Notes: generated by a model from the letters alone, not told the origin. Shown: positions 17,901 through 26,471, counted from the first letter of the stretch. The stretch: 64,000 nucleotides of DNA from an uncultured Draconibacterium sp. (GCA_947492175.1 CANLMQ010000013.1:88600-152599); one strand, 5' to 3'. Numbers and translations: made by a program.

Positions 17901-18429
17901 CGGTGATGTAATTGGTCACTCATATCCGAAATTCTATGGTGGCCTCAACAATACATTTACTTATGGAAATTTTGATGCAAGTATCGACATTCAGTTTGTA
18001 GGTGGAGTTGACAAAGCTATCGTACATGAGTCTGCTGAAGACCGCCAGTTTGTAAATGGAATGATGAACACAGTTTTGGATGGATGGCGTCCTGATCATC
18101 AGGAAACAATGATAGCCCAGGTTCGTGCTGGTAATGCCGGTGCACGCTACGACTCATATCCTGACACCCATATGATTTGGAACGCTGCCTACATTAGGGG
18201 GCAGACAGCGTCAATAGGTTATACTTTCCCTGGAAACCTTGGTGGAATAGATAGATTGAGAGTTTATGCCACTGCAGATAATTTCTTCTTGTGGACCGCA
18301 GTAGAACTTCCGGCATACGATCCTGAAGGTAGTGCTATACAGAAAATCAATGTAAGGGTACCAAATATTGATAAATATATGCATCCGGTTCCTACAACCT
18401 TCAGCTTGGGTGTTAATGTCACTTTCTAA
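14941..18429 (+). CDS. SusC/RagA-type TonB-linked outer-membrane transporter with STN signalling domain
   Basis: A 1162-residue TonB-dependent transporter. After a signal region (about 1-42), an STN domain (about 45-105, QIVEVLRNIEESSNYRFFYI) mediates contact with FecR. A carboxypeptidase-regulatory-like domain follows (about 140-215, GTVVDEHGQPLPGVTVVIKG). The plug contains EEVVAVGYGTMKKSDLTGSV, RIRGTNSINTSADPLFVVDG and the SusC-typical MDVLKDASATAIYGTRGANG. The rest is the 22-strand barrel, ending in FSLGVNVTF. It forms a pair with the SusD protein 18 bp downstream, importing an unknown oligomer. The absence of adjacent glycoside hydrolases leaves the substrate open. Confidence 0.97.
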   Translation: MKKKSMNTFLHSRRVKKVLLMMKLTAVLFLAGLMHVSATVYSQATKFSFEAQNKQIVEVLRNIEESSNYRFFYIREQVDVERQVNISANDASVEQILKEIFSEQGISFKIMEDHLILLSPDKNISEVKSVIPQQQQQQNIVSGTVVDEHGQPLPGVTVVIKGTTLGTVSNESGNYTLSNIPADATLVFSFVGMISQEVPVNNQTQINITLRADYIGIEEVVAVGYGTMKKSDLTGSVESVTPEELVDRPVLNIGQALQNKISGVQVIRQAAGDPGGRPQIRIRGTNSINTSADPLFVVDGIVGVNNALANINPQDIETMDVLKDASATAIYGTRGANGVIIITTKRGASGDVRVNYDGSASIGIMTRHNYVVNADQFMYLYEQAFNNTPKFGNLVATKDFRGPNAAGLSWSEMPWLFEQVAKDSYLPGLNFIGNDGNYYKPRFNSILEDEVFRNAFSHNHHIDISGGNEKGKYSLALGSNNVEGLLKESYNNRLSARMTMDTKITKWLTMSANISYVKSKRDRMSSDVMRNTSEFFAILPATTYPDDPEIYGDYAGTWAIARDFNVGENRAGSTFMLDQDEGYYREDQFTGALVLDVQITKDLTFKTNLSVDNRNQASRWYSGLYQGKNSGDARGEHWLWQYWQNENYFNYNKTIGDHAVTGMVGLSWSESNYDYVYARGRRFSSNFYQWNNLGAGSDTPQVSSSNSKGALNSYFARATYSYQGKYMLTATGRVDGSSKFGKNNKYAFFPSVGAAWRISQESFMADSETISNLKLRLSAGQTGNQEIGSFVTQRYISNTNVLLADGYVSGLYPGSTGNDDLKWETTTQYDAGLDIGLLENRINVIADVYYKKTTDMLFNLPLPQSTTTGSAYVNFGSVKNTGIELTINTVNIQRQNYSWETRFTLASNKNEITELGPTGADIYTDTGAGNGTSVYRVGEPIGSFFGLNRMGTWGTDEAVEAARYGKVPGDLKFEDVNNDGKIELLTDGDVIGHSYPKFYGGLNNTFTYGNFDASIDIQFVGGVDKAIVHESAEDRQFVNGMMNTVLDGWRPDHQETMIAQVRAGNAGARYDSYPDTHMIWNAAYIRGQTASIGYTFPGNLGGIDRLRVYATADNFFLWTAVELPAYDPEGSAIQKINVRVPNIDKYMHPVPTTFSLGVNVTF

Positions 18430-18447
18430 TTTTAAAACTTTTATATT

Positions 18448-20061
18448 ATGAAATACAAATTAAAAAACAATATAGCATTAAGATTCACTATGCTTTTGGT
18501 GATATTCATAATTGCGCTTACCAGTTGCGATGAATTCCTGAAAGAAGTACCTACCGGACAACTAACAACTGCAGCTGATCTAACAAGTAAGGAATATGCC
18601 GAACCTTTTACTGTAGGACCTTATCGACGGTTGCAAGACTGGACTGGTGGTGCGGGTGACTGGGGGAATAACCTTGCGGCTACACTAGAGTACCCCACCG
18701 GCGGGGCTTACACAACTGAACCACACGTACTATTCGATAAATTTATGACCAACCAGGTAACAGGTAGTTTACTCGACGATTTCAATAATCAGTGGACTAA
18801 TTGGTATTCAGGTGTACAAGATTGTAACCTCTCACTCGAACAACTTCCATTGATTGATATGAATGAAACCGCTCTTAAAAAAGCTTTAGCAGAAGTACGT
18901 ACTTTAAGGGCATTCTATTATTTCTGTATTGTACGCTACTGGGGCGATGCTATTCTTTTAACAGAATCGGTAACAGATGTGTGGGGAGCAGAAATGCCTC
19001 GTACCAGTCTGAAAACTATCTATGATGACATAATTCTTCCTGACCTTGAATTCGCAGTTGACAATCTTCCGGCAGGCAAGTCGACTGATGGTCGTGTGAC
19101 ACAAGACGTTGCAAGAGCAATTTTAGCTGACGTTTACATGACTGTTGCCGGTTATCCATACCAGGAAATAGCCACAGCCCCTGAAAAAGCATGGTGTACA
19201 AGTGCATCATGGTCGATGACTGATTATCCGGTTGCAAGTGGTGTTGAATTTCTAAAAAAGGCACAAAGCCAGCTCAATGCATTGTATGGTAAATATTCAC
19301 TTGGAACGTACGATGATTTGCACGATCCGGCGATGAACAATAGTGGAGAAGCAATATTTCAGGTACAATATGACAGAGAACTCCGGGGTAATGGAGTTAT
19401 GCAACCATCCCTTCCGTTGTTAAGTGCGATTTCAGTATCAGAAGAAAACGGATCGTTTACACCATGGGTAGGATATTACAATTCCTTTTCTGACAATGAT
19501 TTGCGAAAACAGGAACGTCAGTTTTTCTTCACATGGGATACTAAAGCTACCAATGTAAATGATACAGTTCGTTTTGATGTTCCACATCTCTATAAGCAAT
19601 ACGTTTACGAGGCTGTTAAAACAACATATGGTTCCGGTCTGAACTGGACGCATTACCGTTATGGAGAAATTTTATTGATGCTCACTGAAGTAAACTGGGC
19701 ATTAAAACAACTGGGACAATCTGTTTCGGATGATGATATTGTAAAGGGTATTAACGAAATCAGGTCAAGAGCAGAACTTAATCCATTATCTGCAGGTAGC
19801 CTCACACTTAAAGACATCTTAAGCGAAAGAGCCTGGGAATTAATTTTTGAAAATAAAATGCTCTGGGATCAACGTCGCACAAGAAAATGCGTTGTGTATG
19901 GCGATGGAGAAATTTCAACTATTCACAATTTCGTTGGTCATCAGCCTGCAATTTTCAACTATGCTTTTGCTCCAATGCATCTATTATCACCCATTCCTGG
20001 GAATGAAATTGCCAGAAATGCGCTAATGGAACAGAATAGTGGGTATTTGCCTACAAATTAA
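18448..20061 (+). CDS. SusD/RagB-family surface substrate-binding lipoprotein
   Basis: A 537-residue lipoprotein with a lipobox (VIFIIALTSCDEFLKEVPTG) and Cys near residue 27. TPR-like helices carry the family's EVRTLRAFYYFCIVRYWGDA segment, and the C-terminal part has RAWELIFENKMLWDQRRTRK and the LLSPIPGNEIARN ending typical of SusD. It forms the lid of the SusCD complex on the cell surface. It is co-transcribed with susC-like and with the small lipoprotein gene that follows. Confidence 0.96.
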   Translation: MKYKLKNNIALRFTMLLVIFIIALTSCDEFLKEVPTGQLTTAADLTSKEYAEPFTVGPYRRLQDWTGGAGDWGNNLAATLEYPTGGAYTTEPHVLFDKFMTNQVTGSLLDDFNNQWTNWYSGVQDCNLSLEQLPLIDMNETALKKALAEVRTLRAFYYFCIVRYWGDAILLTESVTDVWGAEMPRTSLKTIYDDIILPDLEFAVDNLPAGKSTDGRVTQDVARAILADVYMTVAGYPYQEIATAPEKAWCTSASWSMTDYPVASGVEFLKKAQSQLNALYGKYSLGTYDDLHDPAMNNSGEAIFQVQYDRELRGNGVMQPSLPLLSAISVSEENGSFTPWVGYYNSFSDNDLRKQERQFFFTWDTKATNVNDTVRFDVPHLYKQYVYEAVKTTYGSGLNWTHYRYGEILLMLTEVNWALKQLGQSVSDDDIVKGINEIRSRAELNPLSAGSLTLKDILSERAWELIFENKMLWDQRRTRKCVVYGDGEISTIHNFVGHQPAIFNYAFAPMHLLSPIPGNEIARNALMEQNSGYLPTN

Positions 20062-20099
20062 TAAGTGTTGTATTTTATAATTATCTAATTAAGAAAAAT

Positions 20100-20555
20100 A
20101 TGAAAACAAAAATTATAATATCACTATCATTAATCGTTGCAACAGCTTTAATGATGAGTTGTACCGATCAACCTTATTTCGATATTCCATACGATGAAAA
20201 CGGGGATGTATTAATTACCGAAATTTCGGTAGTTACGGCAGATGAAGTAACAACTGCTGATGAATCATTCACCATAAACTGCTATTTTCCTAATGCGAAC
20301 CCAGGCAGTACAATGGTAGCAACCGTTTTAAAACGTCAGGTACCTTCCTGGGATCCCAACGGAGCAGAGCAACTTCTTCCATTGGCATCAACAGAAAAAA
20401 GTATAACTGTTGGTAATGACCATAAAACCTCGGTTTCTTATACCAGGCAGGAAGCACAGCTTGTTAATGTTGGTGATGCCGTGACTGTTGTATTCTCGGG
20501 TGAAACAGATTCAGGAATTATTGAAATTGTATTGGCTAATGCCAACGAGGAATAA
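20100..20555 (+). CDS. Small lipoprotein in the SusCD operon
   Basis: A 151-residue protein with a lipoprotein signal (SLSLIVATALMMSCTDQPYF, Cys near residue 21). The rest is a single beta-rich module, with VVTADEVTTADESFTINCYF and a C-terminal GDAVTVVFSGETDSGIIEIV. It sits 38 bp after susD-like and before a terminator, the position of SusE/SusF-like surface glycan-binding proteins, though it is shorter and shows no recognised family. It may assist substrate capture. Confidence 0.75.
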   Translation: MKTKIIISLSLIVATALMMSCTDQPYFDIPYDENGDVLITEISVVTADEVTTADESFTINCYFPNANPGSTMVATVLKRQVPSWDPNGAEQLLPLASTEKSITVGNDHKTSVSYTRQEAQLVNVGDAVTVVFSGETDSGIIEIVLANANEE

Positions 20556-20581
20556 TATTAATTAATTCGTAACGCATAACG

Positions 20582-20609
20582 GGCCGTCTCTAAGGAGATG
20601 GCCTTTTTT
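20582..20609 (+). terminator. Rho-independent terminator after the SusCD operon
   Basis: A 9-bp stem with one G-T pair (GGCCGTCTC/GAGATGGCC), a 4-nt TAAG loop and six T residues, 27 bp after the lipoprotein gene. Confidence 0.9.
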
Positions 20610-20622
20610 CAGATTCTTTCCT

Positions 20623-20630
20623 TAACTTTG
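20623..20630 (+). promoter_or_regulatory. Predicted -7 element of the Tat-exported oxidoreductase gene
   Basis: TAACTTTG matches TAnnTTTG 32 bp before the start codon, just after the SusCD terminator, implying separate transcription of the oxidoreductase. No good -33 element was found. Confidence 0.4.
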
Positions 20631-20661
20631 GTCGATTAACTATAAAACAACTAAAAACAAA

Positions 20662-22182
20662 ATGGACAAAGAGAAACAAGTTCCCAGACGCGATTTTCTA
20701 AAAACTTCAGCTGTAGTTGCCACAGCAGTTGCAGTTCCAACGTTACTTTCAACCGGATGTGCCGAAGAAAAGCAAGAACAAGAAGAAAAAAAATGGCCTG
20801 AAGGAAAACTTAATATTGCTGTTGTCGGTATTGGCATGGGTTGGGGCAATATGAAAAACTGTATGGATGAAAATATTGTGGCATTATGTGATGTTGATTT
20901 AGACCGTATGGCCAAACGGATTGTATCGTTTAAAGAAGAATATCCGGATAAAACAGTTCCATATCAATACCAGGACTACAAAAAAATGTTTTCCGAGATC
21001 GGAGATAAGATAGATGCAGTAATTATTGCAACACCAGACCATACACATGCAAATATTACCCTGGATGCGATGAAACTTGGTAAACATGTGTACTGTCAGA
21101 AACCACTTACACACTCTGTTTATGAATCAAGAATACTTACACAAGCTGCAGAAAAGTACAACGTAGCTACCCAGATGGGTAACCAGGGTGCATCGGGTGA
21201 CGATACTTACCTTGTATGCGAAGGTATCTGGAACGGTGATATTGGCGAGGTTAAAGAAGTTCATGCCTGGACCAACAGACCAATTTGGCCACAATGTTTA
21301 AACCGCCCGGATGAAACTCCGGCCAAACCAAAAGGATTAAACTGGGATTTATGGCTGGGGCCTGCTCCTGTCAGACCTTATTCGCCAATGTATCATCCAT
21401 GGAACTGGCGCGGTTGGTTCGATTTTGGAACCGGAGCCCTTGGTGATATGGCTTGCCATATCCTGGATGTTGTAATGCGTAGTTTACGTTTGCAATACCC
21501 AACAGGTATAGAAGCCAGCTCCTCAAAATGGACATTGGAATCACCTCCTGAAGCAGAAAAAATTTCGTACTATTTCCCGGCTCGCGAAAAATACAGAAAT
21601 GTAGATATGCCCGAAGTTAAAGTAACCTGGTACGACGGTGGTTTAATGCCCGATCGTCCACTGGAACTCGAAGACGGAGAAACGATGGGAGACAATGACG
21701 GCGGTGTACTATTTGTAGGAACAAAAGGGAAAATAATGTGTGGATGTTATGCAAAAAATGCAAAACGTTTGCCAACAAAAGAGTTTAAAGACTATAAACC
21801 AACTACCGATGAAAGATTAGTTGAAGGCGGTATTCAAGGCCATGAAAAAGACTGGATCAGGGCTTGTAAAGAAGATCCTGCCACCCGGGTAAAGCCAAAA
21901 TCGCATTTTGGCTTTGCGGGTCCGTTTAACGAAGTAGTGGTTATGGGAACTGTTGCTGCCAGACTGGCCGGACTTCAACGTGTACTTCAATGGGATGGAC
22001 AGAATATGGAATTTACCAATATTAAACCAGGAGAGCAAATACGAGTACCCAAATCGGTGAAACTCGACACCAGCCGACAATCTCCACGCTACAAGAGCGA
22101 ATACGAAGTTATTGACGCATACGAATATGCCAAGAGCCTGATTAATCTGAAACCCAGAGCTGGCTGGGAGCTAAAATTATAA
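20662..22182 (+). CDS. Gfo/Idh/MocA-family oxidoreductase with Tat-type signal
   Basis: A 506-residue NAD(P)-dependent sugar dehydrogenase-like protein. The N-terminus has a twin-arginine motif (VPRRDFLKTSAVVATAVAVP) followed by a Cys (STGC), so it may be an exported lipoprotein. The Rossmann fold has AVVGIGMGWGN, then IIATPDHTHANITLDAMKLG and VYCQKPLTHSVYESR, which includes the family's K-P pair. The C-terminal region (about 180-480) is the long form common in Bacteroidota. It lies directly after the SusCD operon and may act on the imported sugar in the periplasm. Substrate unknown. Confidence 0.92.
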   Translation: MDKEKQVPRRDFLKTSAVVATAVAVPTLLSTGCAEEKQEQEEKKWPEGKLNIAVVGIGMGWGNMKNCMDENIVALCDVDLDRMAKRIVSFKEEYPDKTVPYQYQDYKKMFSEIGDKIDAVIIATPDHTHANITLDAMKLGKHVYCQKPLTHSVYESRILTQAAEKYNVATQMGNQGASGDDTYLVCEGIWNGDIGEVKEVHAWTNRPIWPQCLNRPDETPAKPKGLNWDLWLGPAPVRPYSPMYHPWNWRGWFDFGTGALGDMACHILDVVMRSLRLQYPTGIEASSSKWTLESPPEAEKISYYFPAREKYRNVDMPEVKVTWYDGGLMPDRPLELEDGETMGDNDGGVLFVGTKGKIMCGCYAKNAKRLPTKEFKDYKPTTDERLVEGGIQGHEKDWIRACKEDPATRVKPKSHFGFAGPFNEVVVMGTVAARLAGLQRVLQWDGQNMEFTNIKPGEQIRVPKSVKLDTSRQSPRYKSEYEVIDAYEYAKSLINLKPRAGWELKL

Positions 22183-22210
22183 GCAAGAGTATATAAATAT
22201 AATTTTTCTA

Positions 22211-22244
22211 AGAGCCGGTTAATAACAAAACCGGCTCTTTTTTT
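22211..22244 (+). terminator. Rho-independent terminator after the oxidoreductase gene
   Basis: A perfect 10-bp stem AGAGCCGGTT/AACCGGCTCT with an 8-nt loop and a run of T residues. Confidence 0.93.
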
Positions 22245-22443
22245 ATCTCCACTTACAAACCTCCTCTCACACAAAAGTGGCGGCTGTATCTAACATTAAG
22301 ATAATCCGGTTATTCCAGGATAAGTTTCTCGCCAACAATCGGTTTTATCCTCTGGAATTTATCTTAGTAAAGCCAAACATTATTTATCCAACACAAACTA
22401 TTTCAATTATTTACAATGCATGTTTTGATATAAAACATTTTTA

Positions 22444-22451
22444 TATATTTG
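22444..22451 (+). promoter_or_regulatory. Predicted -7 element of the queuosine operon
   Basis: TATATTTG fits TAnnTTTG; a TTTG at 22424-22427 is a possible -33 element, though 16 bp is short. Initiation about 6-7 nt downstream would put the RNA 5' end at about 22458, just before the preQ1 aptamer. Confidence 0.5.
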
Positions 22452-22462
22452 CCGCCATTATT

Positions 22463-22500
22463 AACCACGTGTTCTTGATAACCACGTAAAAAACAAGAGT
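22463..22500 (+). ncRNA. preQ1 class I riboswitch
   Basis: The segment fits the compact preQ1-I H-type pseudoknot. P1 pairs ACGTG (22467-22471) with CACGT (22483-22487). The loop TTCTTG gives CTTG (22474-22477), which pairs with CAAG (22494-22497) as P2. C22482, just before the P1 3' strand, is in the position of the ligand-pairing cytosine, and the A-rich AAAAAA linker (22488-22493) is the minor-groove strand. The start codon of yhhQ follows three bases after P2, so preQ1 binding should hide the ribosome entry site. The downstream genes transport and make preQ1 precursors, which strongly supports the call. Confidence 0.88.
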
Positions 22501-23193
22501 ATGAAAAACAAGGTTTCTGTATTGTTTATGCTGACAGGTATTTTATTCGCAACCTGTCTTTTACTGTCCAACATTCTTGCCTCAAAAATTATGATGATAG
22601 GACCATGGTCGGCGCCGGCCGGAGTTCTTATTTTTCCGTTGGCTTACATTATCAATGATGTATTGGTTGAAGTTTGGGGATACCAGAAAACCCGCCTGAT
22701 AATCTGGGCCGGTTTTGGTGTAAATGTTCTGGCAGTAGTATTTTTCACACTGGCCATTTCGGTTACGGCTGCTCCTTTCTGGCAAAATCAGGAAGCATTC
22801 TCTACTGTTCTCGGAAGCACACCACGGATAGTGGCAGCAAGTATGCTGGCTTATCTGCTGGGCTCTTTTCTGAATGCTTATGTAATGAGTAAATTTAAAG
22901 TACTAACCAAAGGAAAAGGATTTTCCATTCGTGCAATTTTTTCCACATTGGTTGGTGAAGGTGCCGATTCCATGATTTTTATCTCGATTGCTTTTGCTGG
23001 CGTATTTCCGATAAAAGTGATTCTTGGCATGATTGTAACACAGGCGCTAATTAAAACTATTTACGAAATTGCCATACTTCCTCTTACCATCTGGACAGTT
23101 AACAAAGTCAAAAAGATTGAGGGAATTGACACTTTTGACTACTCCGTTTCGTACAATCCGTTTCGTATAAAACAAATTGACAATGCACAATAA
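22501..23193 (+). CDS. yhhQ: Queuosine precursor transporter (YhhQ/COG1738 family)
   Basis: A 230-residue inner-membrane protein with about six helices. Family features are the N-terminal LLLSNILASKIMMIGPWSAP, FPLAYIINDVLVEVWGYQKT and the later GEGADSMIFISIAFAGVFP. YhhQ proteins import preQ0/preQ1 for tRNA queuosine modification. It begins right after a preQ1-I riboswitch and overlaps queC by 11 bp, so it is first in a riboswitch-controlled operon. The residues binding the base cannot be assigned from sequence. Confidence 0.93.
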   Translation: MKNKVSVLFMLTGILFATCLLLSNILASKIMMIGPWSAPAGVLIFPLAYIINDVLVEVWGYQKTRLIIWAGFGVNVLAVVFFTLAISVTAAPFWQNQEAFSTVLGSTPRIVAASMLAYLLGSFLNAYVMSKFKVLTKGKGFSIRAIFSTLVGEGADSMIFISIAFAGVFPIKVILGMIVTQALIKTIYEIAILPLTIWTVNKVKKIEGIDTFDYSVSYNPFRIKQIDNAQ

Positions 23194-23839
23194 CGCGACA
23201 TTGGTAGTCTTCTCGGGAGGACAGGATTCGACGACCTGTCTTTTCTGGGCAAAAAAGAAATTCGGTAAGGTATTGGCCATTGCCTTTGATTATGGACAAC
23301 GTCACAATATTGAATTGGAAGCAGCCCGTCATATTTCAGGCATTGCCGGTATTCCATTCCATGTTTTCAAAATGGATTTACTATCGCAATTAACGGCAAA
23401 TGCGCTTACCTCGTCGGGAATTGAAGTTGAAAAAGAAAAACCCGATGAACGCCCGCCCAATACATTGGTAGAAGGCAGAAACATGCTTTTTCTGACTTAC
23501 GCTGCCATTTTTGCCAAAGAACATAAAATCCATAATTTGGTAACAGGTGTTGGTCAGGCCGATTTTAGTGGCTACCCCGATTGCAGAAACGATTTTATTG
23601 TATCGCTCAACCAAACATTAAGCCTGTCGATGGATTTTGAATATAAAATACACACTCCATTGATGTGGAAAAACAAAAGCCAGATTTGGCAACTTGCCGA
23701 TGAATTGGGCGTATTTGAATTTGTCAGAGACCAGACTGTTACCTGCTACAACGGAATAAAAGGAGCAGGCTGCGGTGAATGCCCGGCCTGCGGATTACGG
23801 AACAAAGGATTACAAAATTATTTAGCACAAAGACAATGA
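23183..23839 (+). CDS. queC: 7-cyano-7-deazaguanine (preQ0) synthase
   Basis: A 218-residue ATP-dependent enzyme that converts 7-carboxy-7-deazaguanine and ammonia to preQ0. The PP-loop motif is VVFSGGQDSTTC near the N-terminus, and VEGRNMLFLTYAA and ADFSGYPDCR are characteristic. The C-terminal zinc site uses four Cys in CYNGIKGAGCGECPACGLR. The start is placed at ATG 23183 because an upstream TTG (23177) adds only two residues. It overlaps both neighbours, showing tight translational coupling. Confidence 0.96.
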   Translation: MHNNATLVVFSGGQDSTTCLFWAKKKFGKVLAIAFDYGQRHNIELEAARHISGIAGIPFHVFKMDLLSQLTANALTSSGIEVEKEKPDERPPNTLVEGRNMLFLTYAAIFAKEHKIHNLVTGVGQADFSGYPDCRNDFIVSLNQTLSLSMDFEYKIHTPLMWKNKSQIWQLADELGVFEFVRDQTVTCYNGIKGAGCGECPACGLRNKGLQNYLAQRQ

Positions 23840-24306
23840 GCGAATTAAAAAACCTGGGACAGGAAACCAATTATCTTTTCGACTATCAACCCAATGTTTT
23901 GGAATCGTTTGACAACAAACACCCTGAAAACGATTATTGGGTAAAATTCAATTGTCCCGAATTTACCAGTTTATGCCCCATTACCGGGCAGCCCGATTTT
24001 GCAACCATTTACCTGAGTTACATTCCCGACGAGAAACTGGTGGAAAGTAAAAGCTTGAAATTATACCTGTTCAGTTTTCGTAATCATGGTGCTTTTCACG
24101 AAGATTGTATCAATATTATAATGAAGGACCTGATTCAGGTAATGAATCCGAAATACATTGAAGTTTGGGGAAAGTTTTTACCCCGCGGCGGTCTCAGCAT
24201 CGATCCGTTTAGCAACTACGGAAAACCCGGTACAAAATATGAAGAAATGGCCTGGCACCGAATGCAAAACCACGATTTAAATCCTGAAAAGATTGACAAC
24301 CGGTAA
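23836..24306 (+). CDS. queF: preQ0 reductase (NADPH-dependent 7-cyano-7-deazaguanine reductase)
   Basis: A 156-residue enzyme of the short (unimodular, YkvM-type) QueF class that reduces preQ0 to preQ1. The catalytic Cys is C47 in TSLCPITGQPDFATI, where D54 is the acid. The NADPH motif ESKSLKLYLFSFRNHGAFHE is intact. ATG at 23836 overlaps the queC stop (ATGA), and the conserved LGQETNYLF starts 7 residues later; longer upstream reading into queC is not needed. Its product is the ligand of the upstream riboswitch, giving end-product control. Confidence 0.96.
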   Translation: MSELKNLGQETNYLFDYQPNVLESFDNKHPENDYWVKFNCPEFTSLCPITGQPDFATIYLSYIPDEKLVESKSLKLYLFSFRNHGAFHEDCINIIMKDLIQVMNPKYIEVWGKFLPRGGLSIDPFSNYGKPGTKYEEMAWHRMQNHDLNPEKIDNR

Positions 24307-24315
24307 TTTGGCAAT

Positions 24316-26442
24316 CTATTTAATCATGTCTCCAATAACATTGTATGCTTCGCTTACTGTGGCATCTTTTGTAAGAAAACTCTTAAAACGCTCATTAATT
24401 CTTTGCCATTCTGGATCGTTGCTGTATTTCTCCAGATCGTACGAGTTATTTTCTGTTGTAAATGGCAAATTATTAATAGCTTGCGTATCTTGGTATAATT
24501 TTACCAACTGATTTCGATCTCTGCTCATTTGTATAAAATCTTCCATTCTCAGGCTGACATACTTTTCATTTTGCATCCGTACAAAACTCTCTTCAAGTTT
24601 AATTATATTCTGAATAGCGGTATCTTTCATCTGCCTCTCAATACTTAACTTTAACAACGAGTCTACCGGCAATTCGGGAAGAGGATTGTAGCTAAATTCC
24701 GGAACAATTGTGTCTTGCTCTAAAGCAAAAGGCATGTCCTTTTCAGTTGAAATTACTTTTGAAAATCCATCCTGAACTCTTATGTCAGGAACAACTCCAT
24801 ATTTTTGATAACTAAGGCCTGTCATGCGGTTCAGTTTTGCCCTGGTAACTTTAACAAATCCGTATTCATTGGGGATTCTGTTTGCCATTTCATACGACCG
24901 GACCAACTTTCGGCCAATTGGTAAAATATTCTGTGCACTTGCTTTACCATAAGAATTTGTACCGATCAATATTGCCCTGTTGTAGTCTTGTAAGGCTGCA
25001 CTCAATAATTCTGATGCAGAGGCACTGCCTCCGTTTATTAAAACCACAATCGGCCCTGAAAACCATTTTTCTGCCTCCTCGTTGGCAAGCACTGTCTGAA
25101 TGCCATCTTTATCCGTATGAATAGCCAAAGCTCCTTTTCCCAACAGAAAACCAGCTATTTTCATCGCCTCATATTCCGATCCCCCCGGGTTATTACGTAA
25201 ATCTATTACCAACCCTTCTATTCCATCTTCCTGAAGCTTAACAAGATCGCGTAAAAAATCGGTAGAACTACCGTTTATTCCCATTCTTCCAAATTCGGTA
25301 TAAAACTGAGAAAAAGAAAGATAACCAATTTTATGTACCCCATTTAGCAGGCAACTGTAACTCATACTCTCCTTTGTATCTACTTTCCCCTTTAACAAAA
25401 TCACACTTTTTACCTCCCCGTTTGGCTTTTTTACGGCCAGCTCAACTTTATTCTCTTTCGAAATAGCAAACAACCGGTCTACCTCTTCCAAATCAGAAAA
25501 AGCCAGTTCCAACTCCTGTTCTCCCATCTTCACATTAATCAGAATATCTCCTTCTTCCAGCTCTTTAGAAAGCCATGCCGGACTTTCAGGTGCTATCTCT
25601 TTTATAACTACTTCTTTGTTGAGGTTTTGATCGAGGGAAAATCCAAATGCATAATTTTCTTTTGTAAGCGAAGACTCAAAATCCTCTTTATCGTGTTTTG
25701 AAAAGTAAACCGAATGCGGATCATAACAGGAGGTAATAGTCCCCAGCAGCGACTCCAAAATATACCCCGGGATTCCACCATCATACTTCTCCAAAAATTG
25801 CAGCCTTCTTTTTTCGCGTTCCGCAATTTTTAGCCAAATCTCAGAATTCCGCCCGATTAAACTATCGGAAACTGCCAGATTTATCAACACACTATCGGGC
25901 TGGCTTATTACCAAACTATTCAGTATTTCGTACTTTAAATACTTTCGCCACCGGTCCCGATGTTCTGCTTCATCTTTTGCCAGGGTCGGCAACTCTTCCT
26001 TCTGAAACACAATGGAATCAGGAATACAAAAAGAAAACCCCTGAGAGAAGCAACTATCTATTAAACTGTTTGCCACTCCAAGTTGGTGCGAATAATTTGC
26101 GGAAAGAGAATCGACAAAAGTTGTTATAAGATTTTTATTCGGTACACATAACGAATCTTTATAAATAGAAATTCCTTCAAGCGATTTCCGTGTTAATATT
26201 AATCCCGAAGGATCAATCCTTTTAATTAGTTGATTATAAATTTCATTGGAGAATTTGGCATTGAGCGGCTTCGGATTAAGATGAAGACCATTCATCGAGG
26301 CAAGCAAAGTTGTAACTTTTTCGCCTGCCGGCACTTCATTTTGAGCCCGGGTTCTTCCAATCGTAATAGTCAAAACGAACAGGATTAAACCAACTCCCTG
26401 AAAAAAGGACAACACCATCTTTAAAGAAAATTTTATGTGCAT
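24316..26442 (-). CDS. Prc/Tsp-like S41 carboxy-terminal processing protease
   Basis: A 708-residue periplasmic protease. A signal peptide or anchor (VLSFFQGVGLILFVLTITIG) precedes an N-terminal helical region, a PDZ domain (about 235-325, VVIKEIAPESPAWLSKELEE) and the S41 peptidase core. The core shows GLVIDLRNNPGGSEYEAMKI, catalytic Ser in GGSASASELLSAALQDY and Lys in GTNSYGKASAQNILPIG. The C-terminal third matches the Prc-type extension. It cleaves near the C-terminus of envelope proteins. It converges with queF with only 9 bp between stops, and no terminator is visible there. Confidence 0.93.
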   Translation of the reverse strand: MHIKFSLKMVLSFFQGVGLILFVLTITIGRTRAQNEVPAGEKVTTLLASMNGLHLNPKPLNAKFSNEIYNQLIKRIDPSGLILTRKSLEGISIYKDSLCVPNKNLITTFVDSLSANYSHQLGVANSLIDSCFSQGFSFCIPDSIVFQKEELPTLAKDEAEHRDRWRKYLKYEILNSLVISQPDSVLINLAVSDSLIGRNSEIWLKIAEREKRRLQFLEKYDGGIPGYILESLLGTITSCYDPHSVYFSKHDKEDFESSLTKENYAFGFSLDQNLNKEVVIKEIAPESPAWLSKELEEGDILINVKMGEQELELAFSDLEEVDRLFAISKENKVELAVKKPNGEVKSVILLKGKVDTKESMSYSCLLNGVHKIGYLSFSQFYTEFGRMGINGSSTDFLRDLVKLQEDGIEGLVIDLRNNPGGSEYEAMKIAGFLLGKGALAIHTDKDGIQTVLANEEAEKWFSGPIVVLINGGSASASELLSAALQDYNRAILIGTNSYGKASAQNILPIGRKLVRSYEMANRIPNEYGFVKVTRAKLNRMTGLSYQKYGVVPDIRVQDGFSKVISTEKDMPFALEQDTIVPEFSYNPLPELPVDSLLKLSIERQMKDTAIQNIIKLEESFVRMQNEKYVSLRMEDFIQMSRDRNQLVKLYQDTQAINNLPFTTENNSYDLEKYSNDPEWQRINERFKSFLTKDATVSEAYNVIGDMIK

Positions 26443-26471
26443 TTGATTCTTTTAAACAATGATACTAAACT

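Noticed and set aside
23177..23182. TTG as an earlier queC start
   Set aside because: ATG at 23183 gives the conserved N-terminus and needs no unusual start.
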